Assembly (NCBI RefSeq): GCF_025263265.1
Contig: NZ_CP079869.1
Location: forward strand, 4,898,001-4,962,000
Length of the DNA stretch: 64,000 nucleotides
Reading direction: 5' to 3'
Source: Mycobacterium sp. SMC-4
Lineage (GTDB): Bacteria; Actinomycetota; Actinomycetes; Mycobacteriales; Mycobacteriaceae
Part shown: positions 28,418 to 38,852 of the stretch, piece after piece
How positions within the stretch are numbered: position 1 is the first letter of the stretch
Layout of the letters: each line of letters begins with the position of its first letter
Program-made: the position numbers and the translations under genes
The notes under the pieces: generated by a model
What the model was told of the DNA's origin: nothing
Database searches by the model: none
The model's input: only the letters and a program-made list of their open reading frames with translations

Positions 28418-28759
28418 TCAGGTGGCCGCGTGGAAAGCGTCAATGACGTCGGCGGGGATGCGCCCGCGAGTCGAGACGTTGTGGCCGTTGCGGCGCGCCC
28501 AATCCCTGATGGCTGCGCTCTGCTCACGGTCGATCGCGGCCCGCCCGCGGCCGGTTCCGACCGAACGCCCGCGCCGACGTCCACCCACCCGGCGGCCGGC
28601 CTCGACCCATTGCTTCAAATCATTACGCAGCTTGGCGGCATTTTTCGAGGAGAGATCGATCTCATAACTGACGCCGTCGAGGCCAAATTCCACAGTCTCG
28701 TCGGCGGCACCTTCACCGTCGAAATCGTCGACCAGAGTGACGGTGACTTTCTTCGCCAT
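28418..28759 (-). CDS. lsr2: Nucleoid-associated protein Lsr2
   Basis: 113-aa H-NS-like protein that bridges DNA and silences AT-rich genes; orthologue of Rv3597c. The N-terminal oligomerisation domain (about 1-60) starts [16 protein letters not shown] linker rich in Arg and Gly follows. The C-terminal DNA-binding domain (about 75-113) holds the minor-groove RGR motif in [17 protein letters not shown] 28759 is unambiguous. A GAAGGG ribosome-binding site lies about 11 nt upstream. Confidence 0.97.
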   Translation of the reverse strand: MAKKVTVTLVDDFDGEGAADETVEFGLDGVSYEIDLSSKNAAKLRNDLKQWVEAGRRVGGRRRGRSVGTGRGRAAIDREQSAAIRDWARRNGHNVSTRGRIPADVIDAFHAAT

Positions 28760-28853
28760 TATCCGACTGCCCTTCTACGCTATCGATCCCACGCCCCGCG
28801 ACCAATGTGCCATAAAGAGCGTGCCCATTCAACAACGGGTGAATCGTGGCGGT

Positions 28854-30371
28854 TCAGTTACCGTATCGGCGAACAATAGGGAACAAAACCGTGTCCCTAA
28901 TCGACAGTCCCGTCAACGCCATCAACAAGCGGTCGATACCCATTCCGGTACCAGTTGTCGGCGGCATACCGTACTCAAGTGCGGCCAGGAAATCCTCGTC
29001 CAACGCCATTGCTTCGTCGTCACCGGCGGCCGCGGCACGGGCCTGCGCCTCGAAGCGCTCCCGCTGGATCACCGGGTCGATCAGCTCCGAATATCCCGTG
29101 GCCAGCTCGATGTGACGGATGTAGAGGTCCCACTTCTCGGTGACCCCGTCGATGCTGCGGTGCGAACGTGTCAGCGGGGTCGTCTCGACCGGAAAATCGC
29201 GCACGAAGGTCGGCGCCCACAGTTTGTCGCCGACCGCGAACTCCCAGAGTTCTTCGACCAATTTGCCGTGCCCATAACCGCGATCACGAGGAATCTCGAC
29301 ACCGAGCCGGTCGGCGATCTGCCAAAGCCGCTCGGCAGGGGTCTGCGGTGTGATCTCTTCACCGAGGGCATCCGAGAGCGAGGGATACATTTGAATGCTG
29401 TCCCATTCGCCGCCGAGATCGTAGACCGATCCGTCGGGCAATGACACCTGACGCGTGCCGATGGCTTCATCGGCGACTTCCTGAATAAGTTCGCGGGTGA
29501 CGACCGCGGAATCATCATAGGTGCCGTAGGCCTGGTAAGTCTCCAACATCGCAAATTCCGGAGAATGCGTGGAATCGGCACCTTCGTTTCGAAAGACCCG
29601 ATTCAACTCGAATACCCGGTCCAGCCCACCGACCACGCAGCGCTTGAGAAACAGTTCCGGCGCGATACGCAGATAGAGATCGGAGTCCAGCGCGTTGGAA
29701 TGCGTCACGAACGGCCGGGCGGCGGCTCCGCCGGCCAACGTCTGCAGGATCGGCGTCTCGACTTCGAGGAAGCCACGGCGTTCCAGTGCCGAGCGCACGG
29801 CGCGCACGACGGCGATGCGCTGCCGGGCCACGGTGCGGGCTTCCGGACGCACGATCAGGTCGACGTAGCGCTGGCGGACCCGTGACTCCTCGCTCATCTC
29901 CTTGTGTGCGACCGGCAGCGGCCGCAACGACTTGGAAGCCATCTGCCAAGAATCGGCGAGCACGGACAGCTCTCCGCGCCGGGAGCTGATCACCTCGCCG
30001 GCGACGAAGACGATGTCGCCGAGGTCGACGTCGGCCTTCCACGCGTCCAGCGACTCCTGACCCACCTGATCCAGGCTGATCATCGCCTGCAGCTGGGTTC
30101 CGTCCCCCTCCTGCAGCGTCGCGAAGCACAACTTGCCGGAGTTGCGGGCGAAGATCACCCGGCCGGTGACCCCGACCTTGAGTCCGGTCTTGGTGTCGGC
30201 CGCCAGCTCCGGGTAGGCCGAGCGCAACTCGGCCAGCGTGTGGGTGCGCGCCACCTCGACCGGATACGGGTCGCGTCCCTCCTCGAGCAGTCGCTCACGT
30301 TTGGCCTGCCGGATGCGGAACTGCTCCGGGATGTCCTCGCGCGGGTCTTGGTCAGAATCAGCGGACGTCAC
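28854..30371 (-). CDS. lysS: Lysine--tRNA ligase
   Basis: 505-aa class II aminoacyl-tRNA synthetase, orthologue of Rv3598c. The anticodon-binding OB domain covers about 65-170. Motif 2 is [20 protein letters not shown], and motif 3 is [15 protein letters not shown] near the C-terminus. GTG 30371 lies 8 nt after a TAAGCT -10 box, within the 19-nt element shared with cysS. The downstream gap of 94 nt to lsr2 includes no gene. It is divergent from the PLP-enzyme gene at 30395. Confidence 0.95.
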   Translation of the reverse strand: MTSADSDQDPREDIPEQFRIRQAKRERLLEEGRDPYPVEVARTHTLAELRSAYPELAADTKTGLKVGVTGRVIFARNSGKLCFATLQEGDGTQLQAMISLDQVGQESLDAWKADVDLGDIVFVAGEVISSRRGELSVLADSWQMASKSLRPLPVAHKEMSEESRVRQRYVDLIVRPEARTVARQRIAVVRAVRSALERRGFLEVETPILQTLAGGAAARPFVTHSNALDSDLYLRIAPELFLKRCVVGGLDRVFELNRVFRNEGADSTHSPEFAMLETYQAYGTYDDSAVVTRELIQEVADEAIGTRQVSLPDGSVYDLGGEWDSIQMYPSLSDALGEEITPQTPAERLWQIADRLGVEIPRDRGYGHGKLVEELWEFAVGDKLWAPTFVRDFPVETTPLTRSHRSIDGVTEKWDLYIRHIELATGYSELIDPVIQRERFEAQARAAAAGDDEAMALDEDFLAALEYGMPPTTGTGMGIDRLLMALTGLSIRDTVLFPIVRRYGN

Positions 30372-30385
30372 GACGTGCCAGCTTA
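30367..30385 (-). promoter_or_regulatory. lysS leaderless promoter/start element (shared with cysS)
   Basis: Minus-strand TAAGCTGGCACGTCGTGAC, identical to that at cysS: -10 box TAAGCT, 8-nt spacer, GTG. Three bases of the -10 box overlap a TTAAAT box read on the other strand. Confidence 0.65.
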
Positions 30386-30388
30386 AAT
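30383..30388 (+). promoter_or_regulatory. Possible -10 element of the PLP-enzyme gene
   Basis: TTAAAT, 6 nt before GTG 30395, overlapping the lysS -10 box on the opposite strand. The second position is T rather than the usual A, so the call is weak. Confidence 0.3.
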
Positions 30389-30394
30389 GAACAG

Positions 30395-31636
30395 GTGACC
30401 GGGCCCGGCAATGCGCTGATCGACCTTGCGTCGGTGCGTGCGCTGGCTCGACAACCCCTGCCGGTCGGGGTCAAGGGTGTGCCGCCGCGCTGGTGGGGTC
30501 GAACACCGGCCGAGCTGACCGCCGACGCGCCGAACCTGTTCGACGCCGGCGTGTTCGGCCCGGTGTGCGTGCTGCGGGCCGACGCGATCCGGCACAACCT
30601 GGACGCGATGGCCGCGTGGTGCCGCGAGCGCGGGGTCGAGCTGGCACCCCACGGCAAGACGCACATGTCGCCGCAACTGGCCGCGCGCCAACTCGCCGCG
30701 GGTGCCTGCGCGATCACGGTGGCGACCATCGGCCAGGCCGCCACCTTCCGCGCGTTCGGCGCGAGGAGCCTGATCCTGGCCAACCAGCTGGTCGACGAGG
30801 CCGGGCTGCGCTGGCTGGGCCATGAGTTGGATGCCGACCCGACCCTGGAGGTGCTCTGCTGGGTCGATTCGGTGCGCGGGGTGCAGATCATGACCTCGGC
30901 GCTGGCCGGCACGCGGCGAGCGGTCGACGTCTGCGTGGAGGTCGGACTGCCCGGAGGGCGCACCGGATGCCGCACGGATGCCCAGGTCGACGAGGTGGCT
31001 CGGGCGGCCACAACATCACCACGGCTGCGTCTGGTCGGGGTCGCGGGCTACGAGGCCGCGCTCGGCCACCGGCGCGACACCGAGGCGATGGCGGGGGTGC
31101 GCAGCCACCTCGGGCAGCTCCGGGCGGCGGTGATCCGTCTGTCGGCGCTGTTCGACGCCGACAGGGTCCTGGTCAGCGCCGGCGGCAGCACCTACTTCGA
31201 CGCGGTCGCCGAGACGCTCACCGACTGGCCAGGCCACCACGCAGTGCGCACCGTGCTGCGCAGCGGCTGCTATCTGACCCACGACCACGGCTTGTACGGG
31301 CGCACCTCACCACTGGCCGGCGCACTGCATCCTGCACTGGAGGTACACGCCCAGGTGGTGTCACGCCCGCAGCCGGGATCGGCGATCGCGACGATGGGCC
31401 GGCGTGACGTGGCGTTCGACCAGGACCTGCCGGTGCCGCTGGATCTGCCCGACGGCGCGGTGGTCGCACTCAACGACCAGCATGCCTACCTGCGGCTCGG
31501 GGCAGCCGAGCCGCAGGTAGGCGATTGGCTGCGATTCGGCATCTCCCATCCCTGCACGGTGTTCGACAAGTGGCAGGTGATCCCGGAAGTCGACGCCGAG
31601 GACCGGGTGGTCGATCTGATCCGGACGTACTTCTGA
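30395..31636 (+). CDS. PLP-dependent alanine-racemase-fold enzyme (D-amino-acid aldolase/dehydratase type)
   Basis: 413-aa fold-type III PLP enzyme. The Schiff-base Lys is in HGKTHMSP near residue 88. The C-terminal half has a His-x-Cys pair in HPCTVFDKW near residue 391, the metal site seen in D-threonine aldolase and D-serine dehydratase. It therefore probably splits or deaminates a D-beta-hydroxy amino acid; the exact reaction is not resolved. It is inserted on the opposite strand between lysS and coaX, which are neighbours in M. tuberculosis. It ends one base from the convergent coaX stop. Confidence 0.78.
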   Translation: MTGPGNALIDLASVRALARQPLPVGVKGVPPRWWGRTPAELTADAPNLFDAGVFGPVCVLRADAIRHNLDAMAAWCRERGVELAPHGKTHMSPQLAARQLAAGACAITVATIGQAATFRAFGARSLILANQLVDEAGLRWLGHELDADPTLEVLCWVDSVRGVQIMTSALAGTRRAVDVCVEVGLPGGRTGCRTDAQVDEVARAATTSPRLRLVGVAGYEAALGHRRDTEAMAGVRSHLGQLRAAVIRLSALFDADRVLVSAGGSTYFDAVAETLTDWPGHHAVRTVLRSGCYLTHDHGLYGRTSPLAGALHPALEVHAQVVSRPQPGSAIATMGRRDVAFDQDLPVPLDLPDGAVVALNDQHAYLRLGAAEPQVGDWLRFGISHPCTVFDKWQVIPEVDAEDRVVDLIRTYF

Positions 31637-31637
31637 C

Positions 31638-32453
31638 TCAGCGCGCTGACTTGGCCTTGCCCCGCTGACTGTCACGGTTGCGCTCGAAGACCAGCCGCAG
31701 TCCGTCCAGAGTCAGGTGGCGGTCGTAGTGTTCGACGGTGCGCAGGTCTGGCAACACCAGCGGAGCGCTGTGGCCGGTGGCCACCACGGCGACGTCGTCA
31801 CCGTCGAAACCGTCGACGTCCGAGCGTACCCGGCTGACCAATCCGTCGACCAGACTGGCGAATCCGAACACCGCGCCGGCCTGCATGCACTCGACGGTGT
31901 TCTTACCCACCACCGAGCGCGGGCGGGTCAGTTCGACCCGCCGCAACGCCGCCGAGCGGGCCGCCGCTGCGTCCGAGGACACCTGAACACCCGGAGCGAT
32001 TGCGCCGCCGAGGAATTCACCCTTGGCCGAGACCACATCGACACAGATCGATGAACCGAAATCGACGACGATCGCCGCGGATCCGTACTTCTGATATGCC
32101 GCAAGACAGTTGACGATGCGGTCAGCGCCGACCTCCTTCGGATTGTCGACCAGCAGCGGAATCCCGGTGCGCACACCCGGTTCGATCAACACCCGCGGCA
32201 CGTTGGGCCAGTACTGCTCGAGCATCACCCGCACCTCGTGCAGCACCGATGGGACCGTCGACAATCCGGCCGCACCGGTGAGACGTTCGGCGTCGTCACC
32301 GATCAGACCGTCGATGGTCAGCGCCAACTCGTCGGCGGTCACCTCCGGTTCGGTGCGGATACGCCAGTGATGCACGACGCTGGCGTGGGCGCCGAACCCG
32401 GAGATCAATCCGACGACGGTGTGGGTGTTGCGGACGTCGATGGCCAGGAGCAC
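31638..32453 (-). CDS. coaX: Type III pantothenate kinase CoaX
   Basis: 271-aa ASKHA-fold kinase for the first step of CoA synthesis, orthologue of Rv3600c. The phosphate loop is [15 protein letters not shown] at the N-terminus. The pantothenate/Asp motif is GADRIVNC (near 107), and [13 protein letters not shown] supplies the catalytic region. GTG 32453 lies 4 nt after the panD stop, so it is read with panC and panD. In many mycobacteria CoaX is catalytically silent and CoaA does the work; sequence alone does not settle this here. Confidence 0.93.
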   Translation of the reverse strand: MLLAIDVRNTHTVVGLISGFGAHASVVHHWRIRTEPEVTADELALTIDGLIGDDAERLTGAAGLSTVPSVLHEVRVMLEQYWPNVPRVLIEPGVRTGIPLLVDNPKEVGADRIVNCLAAYQKYGSAAIVVDFGSSICVDVVSAKGEFLGGAIAPGVQVSSDAAAARSAALRRVELTRPRSVVGKNTVECMQAGAVFGFASLVDGLVSRVRSDVDGFDGDDVAVVATGHSAPLVLPDLRTVEHYDRHLTLDGLRLVFERNRDSQRGKAKSAR

Positions 32454-32457
32454 GTCA

Positions 32458-32865
32458 TCACCTCGGCGACAGCAGCCCGGAGGCGTCGGACGGGACGGCG
32501 GCGGGGTCGTCACCCAGGTCGATCTGCCGGTTGGCGGAGTCGACGAACACCACCCGCGGCCGGTAGCTGCGGGCCTGCTCGTCGGCCATCGTCGCATAGG
32601 CGATCAGGATGACCAGATCGCCAGGGTGCACGAGATGAGCTGCTGCACCGTTGATCCCGATCACGCCGCTGCCCCGTTCGCCGGTGATCACATAGGTCAC
32701 CAACCGCGCGCCGTTGTCGATGTCGACGATCGTCACCTGCTCACCCTCGATCAGGTCGGCCGCGTCCATCAGGTCGGCGTCCACCGTGACCGATCCGACG
32801 TAGTGCAGATCGGCCTGCGTCACCGTGGCGCGGTGGATCTTGGATTTCAGCATGGTACGAAACAT
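32458..32865 (-). CDS. panD: Aspartate 1-decarboxylase
   Basis: 135-aa pyruvoyl enzyme that makes beta-alanine from aspartate. The self-cleavage site Gly-Ser is in YVGSVTVD (Gly24-Ser25). ATG 32865 follows GGAGG by 6 nt and shares a base with the panC stop (TGATG). The flexible C-terminal tail after residue 115 ([16 protein letters not shown]) is typical of mycobacteria; in M. tuberculosis this tail is where pyrazinoic-acid resistance changes fall. Confidence 0.96.
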   Translation of the reverse strand: MFRTMLKSKIHRATVTQADLHYVGSVTVDADLMDAADLIEGEQVTIVDIDNGARLVTYVITGERGSGVIGINGAAAHLVHPGDLVILIAYATMADEQARSYRPRVVFVDSANRQIDLGDDPAAVPSDASGLLSPR

Positions 32866-33803
32866 CAATTCCTCCAGGGCAATTCGTGACTCTGATCAGC
32901 AGGGCTGCCAGGGTGTCCATCGATGCCGGCGCCGATGTCGACGGCGATGTTGTCCAGCAAGCGGGTGCGTCCCAGCCGCGCCGCGATCAGCATCCGCGCC
33001 GCGCCGCGCGCCGGGGCCGGCCCCAGCGCCGGGTCGCGCACCTGCAGGTAGTCCAGTTCCAGAGCGGGTACCTCGTCGAGCACCGCCTGCGCGGCGTCCA
33101 GCGCCGCGGCCACTCCACCGCTGGCGGCGTACATCCCGGCCAGCAGCGCGGCTGACAACGCGCCGGCCTGCTCGCGCTGCACCGGTTCGAGGTAGCGATT
33201 GCGTGAGGACATCGCCAAGCCGTCGGGCTCGCGCACGATCGGCACCCCGACGACCTCGACGTTCAGGTCGAGGTCGGCGACCATCTGCCGGATCAACGTC
33301 AGCTGCTGGTAGTCCTTTTCGCCGAAATAGGCCCGGTCGGGCCGGATCACGTTGAACAGCTTGAGAACCACTGTCAGGACACCGGCGAAGTGTGTCGGCC
33401 GGGATGCTCCTTCGAGCTCAGATCCCAACGGGCCGGGAACCACGCTGGTGCGCTTGCCGCCGGGATACATGTCGTCCTCGGTCGGGGTGAACACGATCTG
33501 CACACCTTCGTCACGCAGCGCAGCCAGATCGTCGTCGAGGGTGCGCGGGTAGGCGTCGAGATCCTCACCCGCGGCAAACTGCAACGGGTTGACGAAGATC
33601 GAGACCACCACGACCGCCCCCGGGACCCGCTTGGCCGCCCGGATCAGGCTCAGGTGCCCGTCGTGCAGTGCTCCCATGGTGGGCACCAGCACGACCCGCC
33701 GGCCGCTGGTACGCAGTGCCCGCGTCACCGCCGACACCTCCGGGGGCCGGGAGTACACGTTGAGCTGTGCGGCGACGAACTTCGGGGTGGGTCCGGCGAC
33801 CAT
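32865..33803 (-). CDS. panC: Pantothenate synthetase
   Basis: 312-aa enzyme that joins pantoate and beta-alanine with ATP. The HIGH-like motif is TMGALHDGH (near residue 45) and the KMSKS-like motif is MSSRNRYL near 196. ATG 33803 overlaps the upstream stop (TGATG). A GTG one codon earlier is possible. The second gene of the DUF2520-panC-panD-coaX operon. Confidence 0.95.
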   Translation of the reverse strand: MVAGPTPKFVAAQLNVYSRPPEVSAVTRALRTSGRRVVLVPTMGALHDGHLSLIRAAKRVPGAVVVVSIFVNPLQFAAGEDLDAYPRTLDDDLAALRDEGVQIVFTPTEDDMYPGGKRTSVVPGPLGSELEGASRPTHFAGVLTVVLKLFNVIRPDRAYFGEKDYQQLTLIRQMVADLDLNVEVVGVPIVREPDGLAMSSRNRYLEPVQREQAGALSAALLAGMYAASGGVAAALDAAQAVLDEVPALELDYLQVRDPALGPAPARGAARMLIAARLGRTRLLDNIAVDIGAGIDGHPGSPADQSHELPWRN

Positions 33804-34747
33804 CACTGTCCTGCCTCTGCGAGCGCGTCGAATACTGCCTGCGGCGCCCGGGCCCGCTGAGCGGTGCGTCGGGCATTGGTCCGATAGGCTTGCGCCACAT
33901 CGGGATCCGCTTCGGTCAGAGCTTCCAGGTGGCGGGTCACCGCGGCGGCATCGCCGCGGGCCACCGGCCCGGTCAGCGCAGCCTGGCCGCGCTGCAAGGC
34001 ATTTTCCAGCGACGCCCGCGCCAGCGGGCCGATGATGCGCTCGGCCAGACCGCCGGGATTGTCATCGACGGACTGCTGGCCCAACAGCTCCTGACCCCAC
34101 AACGCCGTTCGCAACGCCTCTGCGGCATCGAGCACCACGGTGATCAGATGGTTGGCCGAGTGCGCGAGCGCGGCGTGGTAGAGCGTGCGGGCGTCCTCGC
34201 GGACCCGGAACGGTTCGCCGCCGATCTCCAGGACCAGCGACTGCGCGATCGCATAGCCGATCTCGTCGGCGGCGGTGATCCCGAAACAGGTGCCCCGCAA
34301 CCGGTCGACGTCCTCATCGGTGCCGGCGAAAGTCATCGCCGGATGAATCGCCAGCGGCAAGGCACCCTGGGCGGTCAACGGGGCCAACACCGCGATGCCG
34401 TTGGCACCCGAGGTGTGGGCCACGATGGTGTTGGGCCGCACCGCGCCGGTCGCGGCCAGCCCACCCACGACGGTGGCCAGCTCCGCATCGGGAACGGCCA
34501 GCAACAGCAGTTCGGCGCGGGCCGGAACCTGGTCGACGGGCAGCACCGCGGTGTCGGGAAGCCAACGCTGCGCGCGGCGGCGCGACGCGGTGGACACCGC
34601 GCTGCAGGCGGCGACGACGTGCTCGGCGCGCTCCCACGCCGCTCCCAGGGCGCTGCCGACCCGGCCCGCGGAGATCACACCGATCGTCAGGCGGGCCGGA
34701 CGCAAACCGTCGTGCGGAATGTTCCCGGCGGCGGGGGGCTGCACCAT
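33803..34747 (-). CDS. Rossmann-like and DUF2520 domain protein (Rv3603c type)
   Basis: 314-aa soluble protein. An N-terminal NAD(P)-binding Rossmann domain (about 18-150) has the glycine-rich [13 protein letters not shown], similar to ketopantoate reductase and prephenate dehydrogenase. The C-terminal DUF2520 helical domain (about 155-290) contains [12 protein letters not shown]. It heads the pantothenate operon, so a reductase step on a pantoate precursor is plausible but not demonstrated. ATG 34747 has no leaderless box, and the promoter is not evident. Confidence 0.8.
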   Translation of the reverse strand: MVQPPAAGNIPHDGLRPARLTIGVISAGRVGSALGAAWERAEHVVAACSAVSTASRRRAQRWLPDTAVLPVDQVPARAELLLLAVPDAELATVVGGLAATGAVRPNTIVAHTSGANGIAVLAPLTAQGALPLAIHPAMTFAGTDEDVDRLRGTCFGITAADEIGYAIAQSLVLEIGGEPFRVREDARTLYHAALAHSANHLITVVLDAAEALRTALWGQELLGQQSVDDNPGGLAERIIGPLARASLENALQRGQAALTGPVARGDAAAVTRHLEALTEADPDVAQAYRTNARRTAQRARAPQAVFDALAEAGQ

Positions 34748-34827
34748 CGCAGACGACCTCGCAGATTCTCATTCGGTTCGTTCCGGTCCCGACAGCGCGG
34801 GTACCGGACGGTCGGTGAGAGCCTAGC

Positions 34828-35952
34828 TCACTCTTCGCGCCGCCTCCGGCGCCCGCCCGGGCCCGGCGACGCCTGCAGCCGGGCCAGCAGCTCGGCCACC
34901 GACTGCCCTCCGGTGTGGGCGCCACTGCGCTCGTCGTCGGCAGACGGGGGCGGTTCTGATTGCGGGGCTGCCGGCGGGGGTGCGTAGTGCCGGCCGGCCG
35001 GCTCGGCGTTGTCGTCACGGCGCCGGCGCCCGACGTACTCGGTCTGCTGCGGTTGCTGGGCCGGTCGGCCGGGTCCCGGCGCGGGTGGCCGAGGGGCAGC
35101 AGCCGGCGGTGGGGCTGCCGGCGGCGCGGGGGCGGTGGGTGGCAACCACGGCATCCGCGGCTCGGTGGGTGGCTGCGACGGAGCCGAGGCGGGCGGCGCC
35201 CACTGCGACGGGGCGGGCGCGGGCTCGTCGCGGTAGCGGCGCCGTGGGGCGTCTTCGGTACCCCGGCGGTGGGCGCCCACGGGTTCGGTGGTTGTCGGCG
35301 CCGGTTCGTCCTCGGCCGGATGCGGCACCGCAGGCACATCGATGATCGGGCTCTCGACGGTGTCCGGGACGTGCAAGTCGCCTCCACGGCCGCGGTCGTC
35401 GCCGAACGTGGCGCCGGCGGTGTCGACGCGGCTGCTGCTGACCCGGCCGGCAGTGTCGGTGCCCGGCCTCCACTCGCCCAGTGCGGGCTGACTGCGGTCC
35501 TCGATCGCGGGGCGGTGCGAGAGGTCGGCGTCGAACAGGTACTCCAGGTTGGCCCGCAGCGCTGCCAGTTCAGCGCGCAGGGCCGCCACCTCGTCGGCAG
35601 ACTGTTCGCGCAGTTCGGCGGCGAGTTCGCGGCGCAGATGCGACTCCACCGTCAGCTCGTATTCGCGGCGGGCTGAGATCTCCCGTTCCAGCTGCAGGTC
35701 GTAGACCAGCTTCAGGTCACGAACCTTGGCCTGGTCGCTGTCGGACTGGCGGCGGTAAATCACCGAGACGAACGCGGCGACCACCGCGGCCCACAACGCG
35801 AGGATGACGGCGAGCTTGAGCAGTTCCACCCGGGAGGTGAACACCAGTGCCGAGCTGGCCGCGATGGCCAGCACCAGCAACACCGTCATCAGGATCCAAC
35901 CCGGCCTTCGACCGCTGCGCCGAAGCCGGGCGCCGCGGGTCGGATCGATCAT
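34828..35952 (-). CDS. Conserved membrane protein with coiled coil and Pro-rich tail (Rv3604c type)
   Basis: 374-aa protein with two adjacent transmembrane helices near the N-terminus (about 20-40 and 45-65). A Glu/Arg-rich coiled coil follows (about 75-140; ELTVESHLRRELAAELREQSADE split across it). A long cytoplasmic or external tail is low-complexity Pro/Ala (about 225-340). It resembles the mycobacterial Rv3604c/DUF6779 family. The function is unknown; the layout suggests a scaffold at the membrane. It sits between the folate and pantothenate operons, 66 nt after the DUF3180 gene. Confidence 0.75.
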   Translation of the reverse strand: MIDPTRGARLRRSGRRPGWILMTVLLVLAIAASSALVFTSRVELLKLAVILALWAAVVAAFVSVIYRRQSDSDQAKVRDLKLVYDLQLEREISARREYELTVESHLRRELAAELREQSADEVAALRAELAALRANLEYLFDADLSHRPAIEDRSQPALGEWRPGTDTAGRVSSSRVDTAGATFGDDRGRGGDLHVPDTVESPIIDVPAVPHPAEDEPAPTTTEPVGAHRRGTEDAPRRRYRDEPAPAPSQWAPPASAPSQPPTEPRMPWLPPTAPAPPAAPPPAAAPRPPAPGPGRPAQQPQQTEYVGRRRRDDNAEPAGRHYAPPPAAPQSEPPPSADDERSGAHTGGQSVAELLARLQASPGPGGRRRRREE

Positions 35953-36018
35953 GGGCCGACTGTACCTGCGACTGGTCGTCTGGCGTGTCGACCGCGGCGG
36001 CGATTCGACCGACGCATG

Positions 36019-36495
36019 TCAGCCCGAGGCCGCATCGGCATCGGGCGACGCGTCGTCGGGAGACTTGCAGCAATGCTGAAGCCACAGCGCCGCGATGACC
36101 AGCGTCAGCGCGCACAACCCGGCCACCACGACGCCCGGGAAATCCGCTGCGGCCACCCGCAGACCGCTGCGGCGCGGGAGCAGGTAGACCGCCACCCCGA
36201 ACCACCAACCCAGGACCACACTGCCCATCCACGCGCACGCTTTGGCGATCACCACCGAACGCGCCACCGCCAGCGGATGCAGCCGGTTGACCCCGAGGCC
36301 GATCTCGCCGTCACGAATCCGGGCACGCACGTAGAAGCCCCACCCGGCAACGGCCACCGCGACGCCGAGCAGCGACACCCCGGTCCACACCGTGATCGGT
36401 GGGAACCAGCGGTAGATGATCCGCACCAGCAGGTAGCCGAGCACTGCGGTGGCAGCCACCGCAGCGGCGAGGTCGCGCACCCGCGTGGCGCCCAT
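36019..36495 (-). CDS. DUF3180 membrane protein (Rv3605c type)
   Basis: 158-aa protein with four hydrophobic segments (about residues 12-30, 35-55, 80-100 and 115-140), matching the actinobacterial DUF3180 family that follows folK in many genomes. ATG 36495 shares a base with the folK stop, so it is translated as part of the folate operon. No catalytic motif is visible. The C-terminus (CCKSPDDASPDADAASG) is short, acidic and disordered. Confidence 0.82.
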   Translation of the reverse strand: MGATRVRDLAAAVAATAVLGYLLVRIIYRWFPPITVWTGVSLLGVAVAVAGWGFYVRARIRDGEIGLGVNRLHPLAVARSVVIAKACAWMGSVVLGWWFGVAVYLLPRRSGLRVAAADFPGVVVAGLCALTLVIAALWLQHCCKSPDDASPDADAASG

Positions 36496-37013
36496 CAGCC
36501 GGTCACCAGCTTCAGGCCGGTTTCGCGCACCCCATCGCGTTCGGCCGGGTCCAGGTCATTCAGCAGCGCGGCCACCCCGACCTGACAACCGGCGCGGGTC
36601 AGAACCGCGCCTGGCTCCACGGTCAGCCACGGCACCAGCACGAAGGCACGCTGGTGGGCGTATGGGTGCGGCACGGTCAGTACGTCATCGTCGACGATCA
36701 CCTCGGTGCCGTTGGCTCGCACCTGCACCAGGTCCACGTCGAGCGTGCGCGGACCCCAGTGCTGGGTACGCACCCGCTGCGCCGCGTCCTCGATCTGGTG
36801 CGCGCGCCGCAGCCAGCCGTGCGCGTCGCGCGTCGGGTCCTCGGCCAGCACGACAGCGTTGAGGAACGGCCCCTGCTCCACGCCGCCCCAGGCGGCGGTC
36901 TCGTACACCGGCGACACCGCGGTCACGGTGGCACCGAGGGCGTCGAGCACCGACTGCAGATGGGTCAAGCGGTCCCCGAGGTTCGACCCGATCGAGAGCA
37001 CTGTGCAGGTCAC
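36495..37013 (-). CDS. folK: 2-amino-4-hydroxy-6-hydroxymethyldihydropteridine diphosphokinase
   Basis: 172-aa HPPK that pyrophosphorylates the pterin before FolP. Signature residues are SIGSNLGDR (7-15), [15 protein letters not shown] and the family block LDVDLV preceded by WGPRT near 95. The tuberculosis enzyme is 188 aa. GTG 37013 overlaps the folB stop (GTGA). The upstream in-frame open stretch is antiphase to folB and is not coding. Confidence 0.94.
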   Translation of the reverse strand: MTCTVLSIGSNLGDRLTHLQSVLDALGATVTAVSPVYETAAWGGVEQGPFLNAVVLAEDPTRDAHGWLRRAHQIEDAAQRVRTQHWGPRTLDVDLVQVRANGTEVIVDDDVLTVPHPYAHQRAFVLVPWLTVEPGAVLTRAGCQVGVAALLNDLDPAERDGVRETGLKLVTG

Positions 37014-37396
37014 CCCGGCTGCACCCCTGCCCCACCGCGGCGCGACCGGCGCGCCACCACGGCGACATCGGCGAACTCCAACGGGATCGGCGCGGCGGGT
37101 TTGTGGACCACCACCTCGGTGGCGTGCACCCGCCCGTCGGACATCACGCCGTCGGCGATCTCGGCGGCCACCGTCTCGATGAGCTGGCGAGGCGCTCCGG
37201 CCACCACGTCGGCGGCCCGCTGGGCCAGCGCCCCGTAGTCCAGCGTGTCGGCCAGCTCGTCGCTGGCGGCGGCGGGCCGCAGGTCCATCCACACCGTGAT
37301 GTCGACGACGAAGTCCTGGCCGTCGCGGCGCTCGTGGTCATAGACCCCGTGAAAGCCGCGTACCCGAAGCCCGCGCAACTCGATCCGGTCAGTCAT
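37010..37396 (-). CDS. folB: Dihydroneopterin aldolase
   Basis: 128-aa enzyme producing the 6-hydroxymethyl pterin and glycolaldehyde. Conserved [19 protein letters not shown] covers residues 15-33, and [14 protein letters not shown] and [11 protein letters not shown] complete the tunnel fold. Overlaps folP by 8 nt and folK by 4 nt. Orthologue of Rv3607c. Confidence 0.95.
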   Translation of the reverse strand: MTDRIELRGLRVRGFHGVYDHERRDGQDFVVDITVWMDLRPAAASDELADTLDYGALAQRAADVVAGAPRQLIETVAAEIADGVMSDGRVHATEVVVHKPAAPIPLEFADVAVVARRSRRGGAGVQPG

Positions 37397-38219
37397 GCGA
37401 GCCCGCCTGCTGCCAGGCCGACACCACCGCCAGCGCGTCGACCGAGGCCGGCACGTCGTGTACCCGCACCCCCCAGGCGCCGTGCCATCCGGCCAACGCC
37501 GAGATCACCGCGGTGGCGGTCTCACGGCCGTCCGGCGGGCGGGGTGTGCCGTCCCGATCGGCCAGCAGCGTGCCGAGAAAGCGTTTGCGCGATGCCCCGA
37601 CCAGAACCGGGATGCCGGTCGCGACGAACTCCGGCAGCGCCGACAGCAGCGCCCAATTGTGTTGCGCGGTCTTGGCGAAACCCAGGCCCGGATCGATGAT
37701 CAGCTTGGCCGGGTCCACACCGGCCTGTACGGCCGCGTCCACCCCGGCCATCAGTTCAGCCCGCACCTCGGCGACCACGTCGCCATAGGCAGGCACGGCG
37801 TGCGGTTGATCCTGGCCCACCGATCGCCAGTGCATCAGCACCCAGGGCACATCGGCCTCGGCGACCACCCGCACCATGTCCGGGTCGGCTCTGCCACCGG
37901 ATACGTCGTTGACGATGGAGGCGCCGTTCTGCACGGCCGCGGCGGCGACCTTCGCGTGCATGGTGTCGATGCTGATGGTGATCGATTGCTGGGCAAGCTC
38001 TTTGACCACCGGCAGTACTCGTGAGGTCTCGACGTCGGGGTCCACCCGCACCGCCCCCGGGCGGGTGGATTCGCCGCCCACGTCGACGATGGCCGCACCC
38101 TGGGCGGCCAAGGTCATGCCGTGTTCGATCGCGCGGTCGCGATCGAGAAACAGGCCGCCGTCGGAGAACGAATCATCGGTGACGTTGACCACGCCCATCA
38201 CCTGCACGGCTGGATTCAC
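37389..38219 (-). CDS. folP: Dihydropteroate synthase
   Basis: 276-aa TIM-barrel enzyme that couples p-aminobenzoate to the pterin; the sulfonamide target. Signatures are [15 protein letters not shown] at the start, [12 protein letters not shown] near 58, [10 protein letters not shown] near 113, DPGLGFAKT near 175 and GASRKRFLG near 210. GTG 38219 overlaps the folE stop (GTGA). It is the functional FolP1 type rather than the FolP2 paralogue. Confidence 0.95.
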   Translation of the reverse strand: MNPAVQVMGVVNVTDDSFSDGGLFLDRDRAIEHGMTLAAQGAAIVDVGGESTRPGAVRVDPDVETSRVLPVVKELAQQSITISIDTMHAKVAAAAVQNGASIVNDVSGGRADPDMVRVVAEADVPWVLMHWRSVGQDQPHAVPAYGDVVAEVRAELMAGVDAAVQAGVDPAKLIIDPGLGFAKTAQHNWALLSALPEFVATGIPVLVGASRKRFLGTLLADRDGTPRPPDGRETATAVISALAGWHGAWGVRVHDVPASVDALAVVSAWQQAGSHD

Positions 38220-38836
38220 TTGCGAAGGATCAGGTCCAGAGCTTCGGCGCGGGATGCCTTGTCCGTCTTGAACTGTCCGCGCACCGCCGAGGTGGTGGTG
38301 ACCGCGCCGGGCTTGCGGATACCGCGCATCGCCATGCACAGGTGTTCGGCCTCGACGACCACGATGACCCCACGCGGGTTGAGCCGGCGCATCAGCGCGT
38401 CGGCCACCTGTGCGGTCAGTCGCTCCTGCACCTGGGGACGTTTGGCGTACAGGTCAACCACCCGGGCCAGCTTCGAGAGCCCGGTCACCCGGCCATCCTG
38501 GCCGGGGATGTAGCCGACATGGGCCACGCCGTGGAACGACACCAGGTGGTGCTCGCAGGTCGAGTACATCGGGATGTCTTTGACCAGCACCAGCTCATCG
38601 TGCTGTTCGTCGAACATCGTCTTGAGGACATCGTCGGGGTTGGTGTAGAGACCTGCGAAGATCTCGCGGTACGCGCGGGCCACCCGGGCGGGGGTGTCGA
38701 TCAAACCCTCCCGGTCGGGATCCTCGCCGACCGCGATCAGCAGTTCCCGCACGGCAGCCTCAGCGCGGGCCTGGTCGAACACCGGCGTGGTGATCGTGGC
38801 CGAGTTGTTGCGCGACCGCGTCATCGAAGTCTCCAT
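38216..38836 (-). CDS. folE: GTP cyclohydrolase I
   Basis: 206-aa decameric enzyme converting GTP to dihydroneopterin triphosphate, the first folate step. Zinc ligands are seen in [12 protein letters not shown] (Cys and His near 93-96) and in [11 protein letters not shown] (Cys near 166). The start lies 16 nt after the ftsH stop, so the whole ftsH-folE-folP-folB-folK-DUF3180 run is one unit. ATG 38836 is used; ATG 38824 (MTRSRNN) is also possible. Confidence 0.96.
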   Translation of the reverse strand: METSMTRSRNNSATITTPVFDQARAEAAVRELLIAVGEDPDREGLIDTPARVARAYREIFAGLYTNPDDVLKTMFDEQHDELVLVKDIPMYSTCEHHLVSFHGVAHVGYIPGQDGRVTGLSKLARVVDLYAKRPQVQERLTAQVADALMRRLNPRGVIVVVEAEHLCMAMRGIRKPGAVTTTSAVRGQFKTDKASRAEALDLILRK

Positions 38837-38852
38837 TCAATTGTCGGCCGGC

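Noticed and set aside
35010..35300. GC-rich, repeat-like stretch in the Rv3604c-type gene
   Set aside because: It encodes a Pro/Ala-rich linker with degenerate codons, not a DNA repeat or CRISPR.
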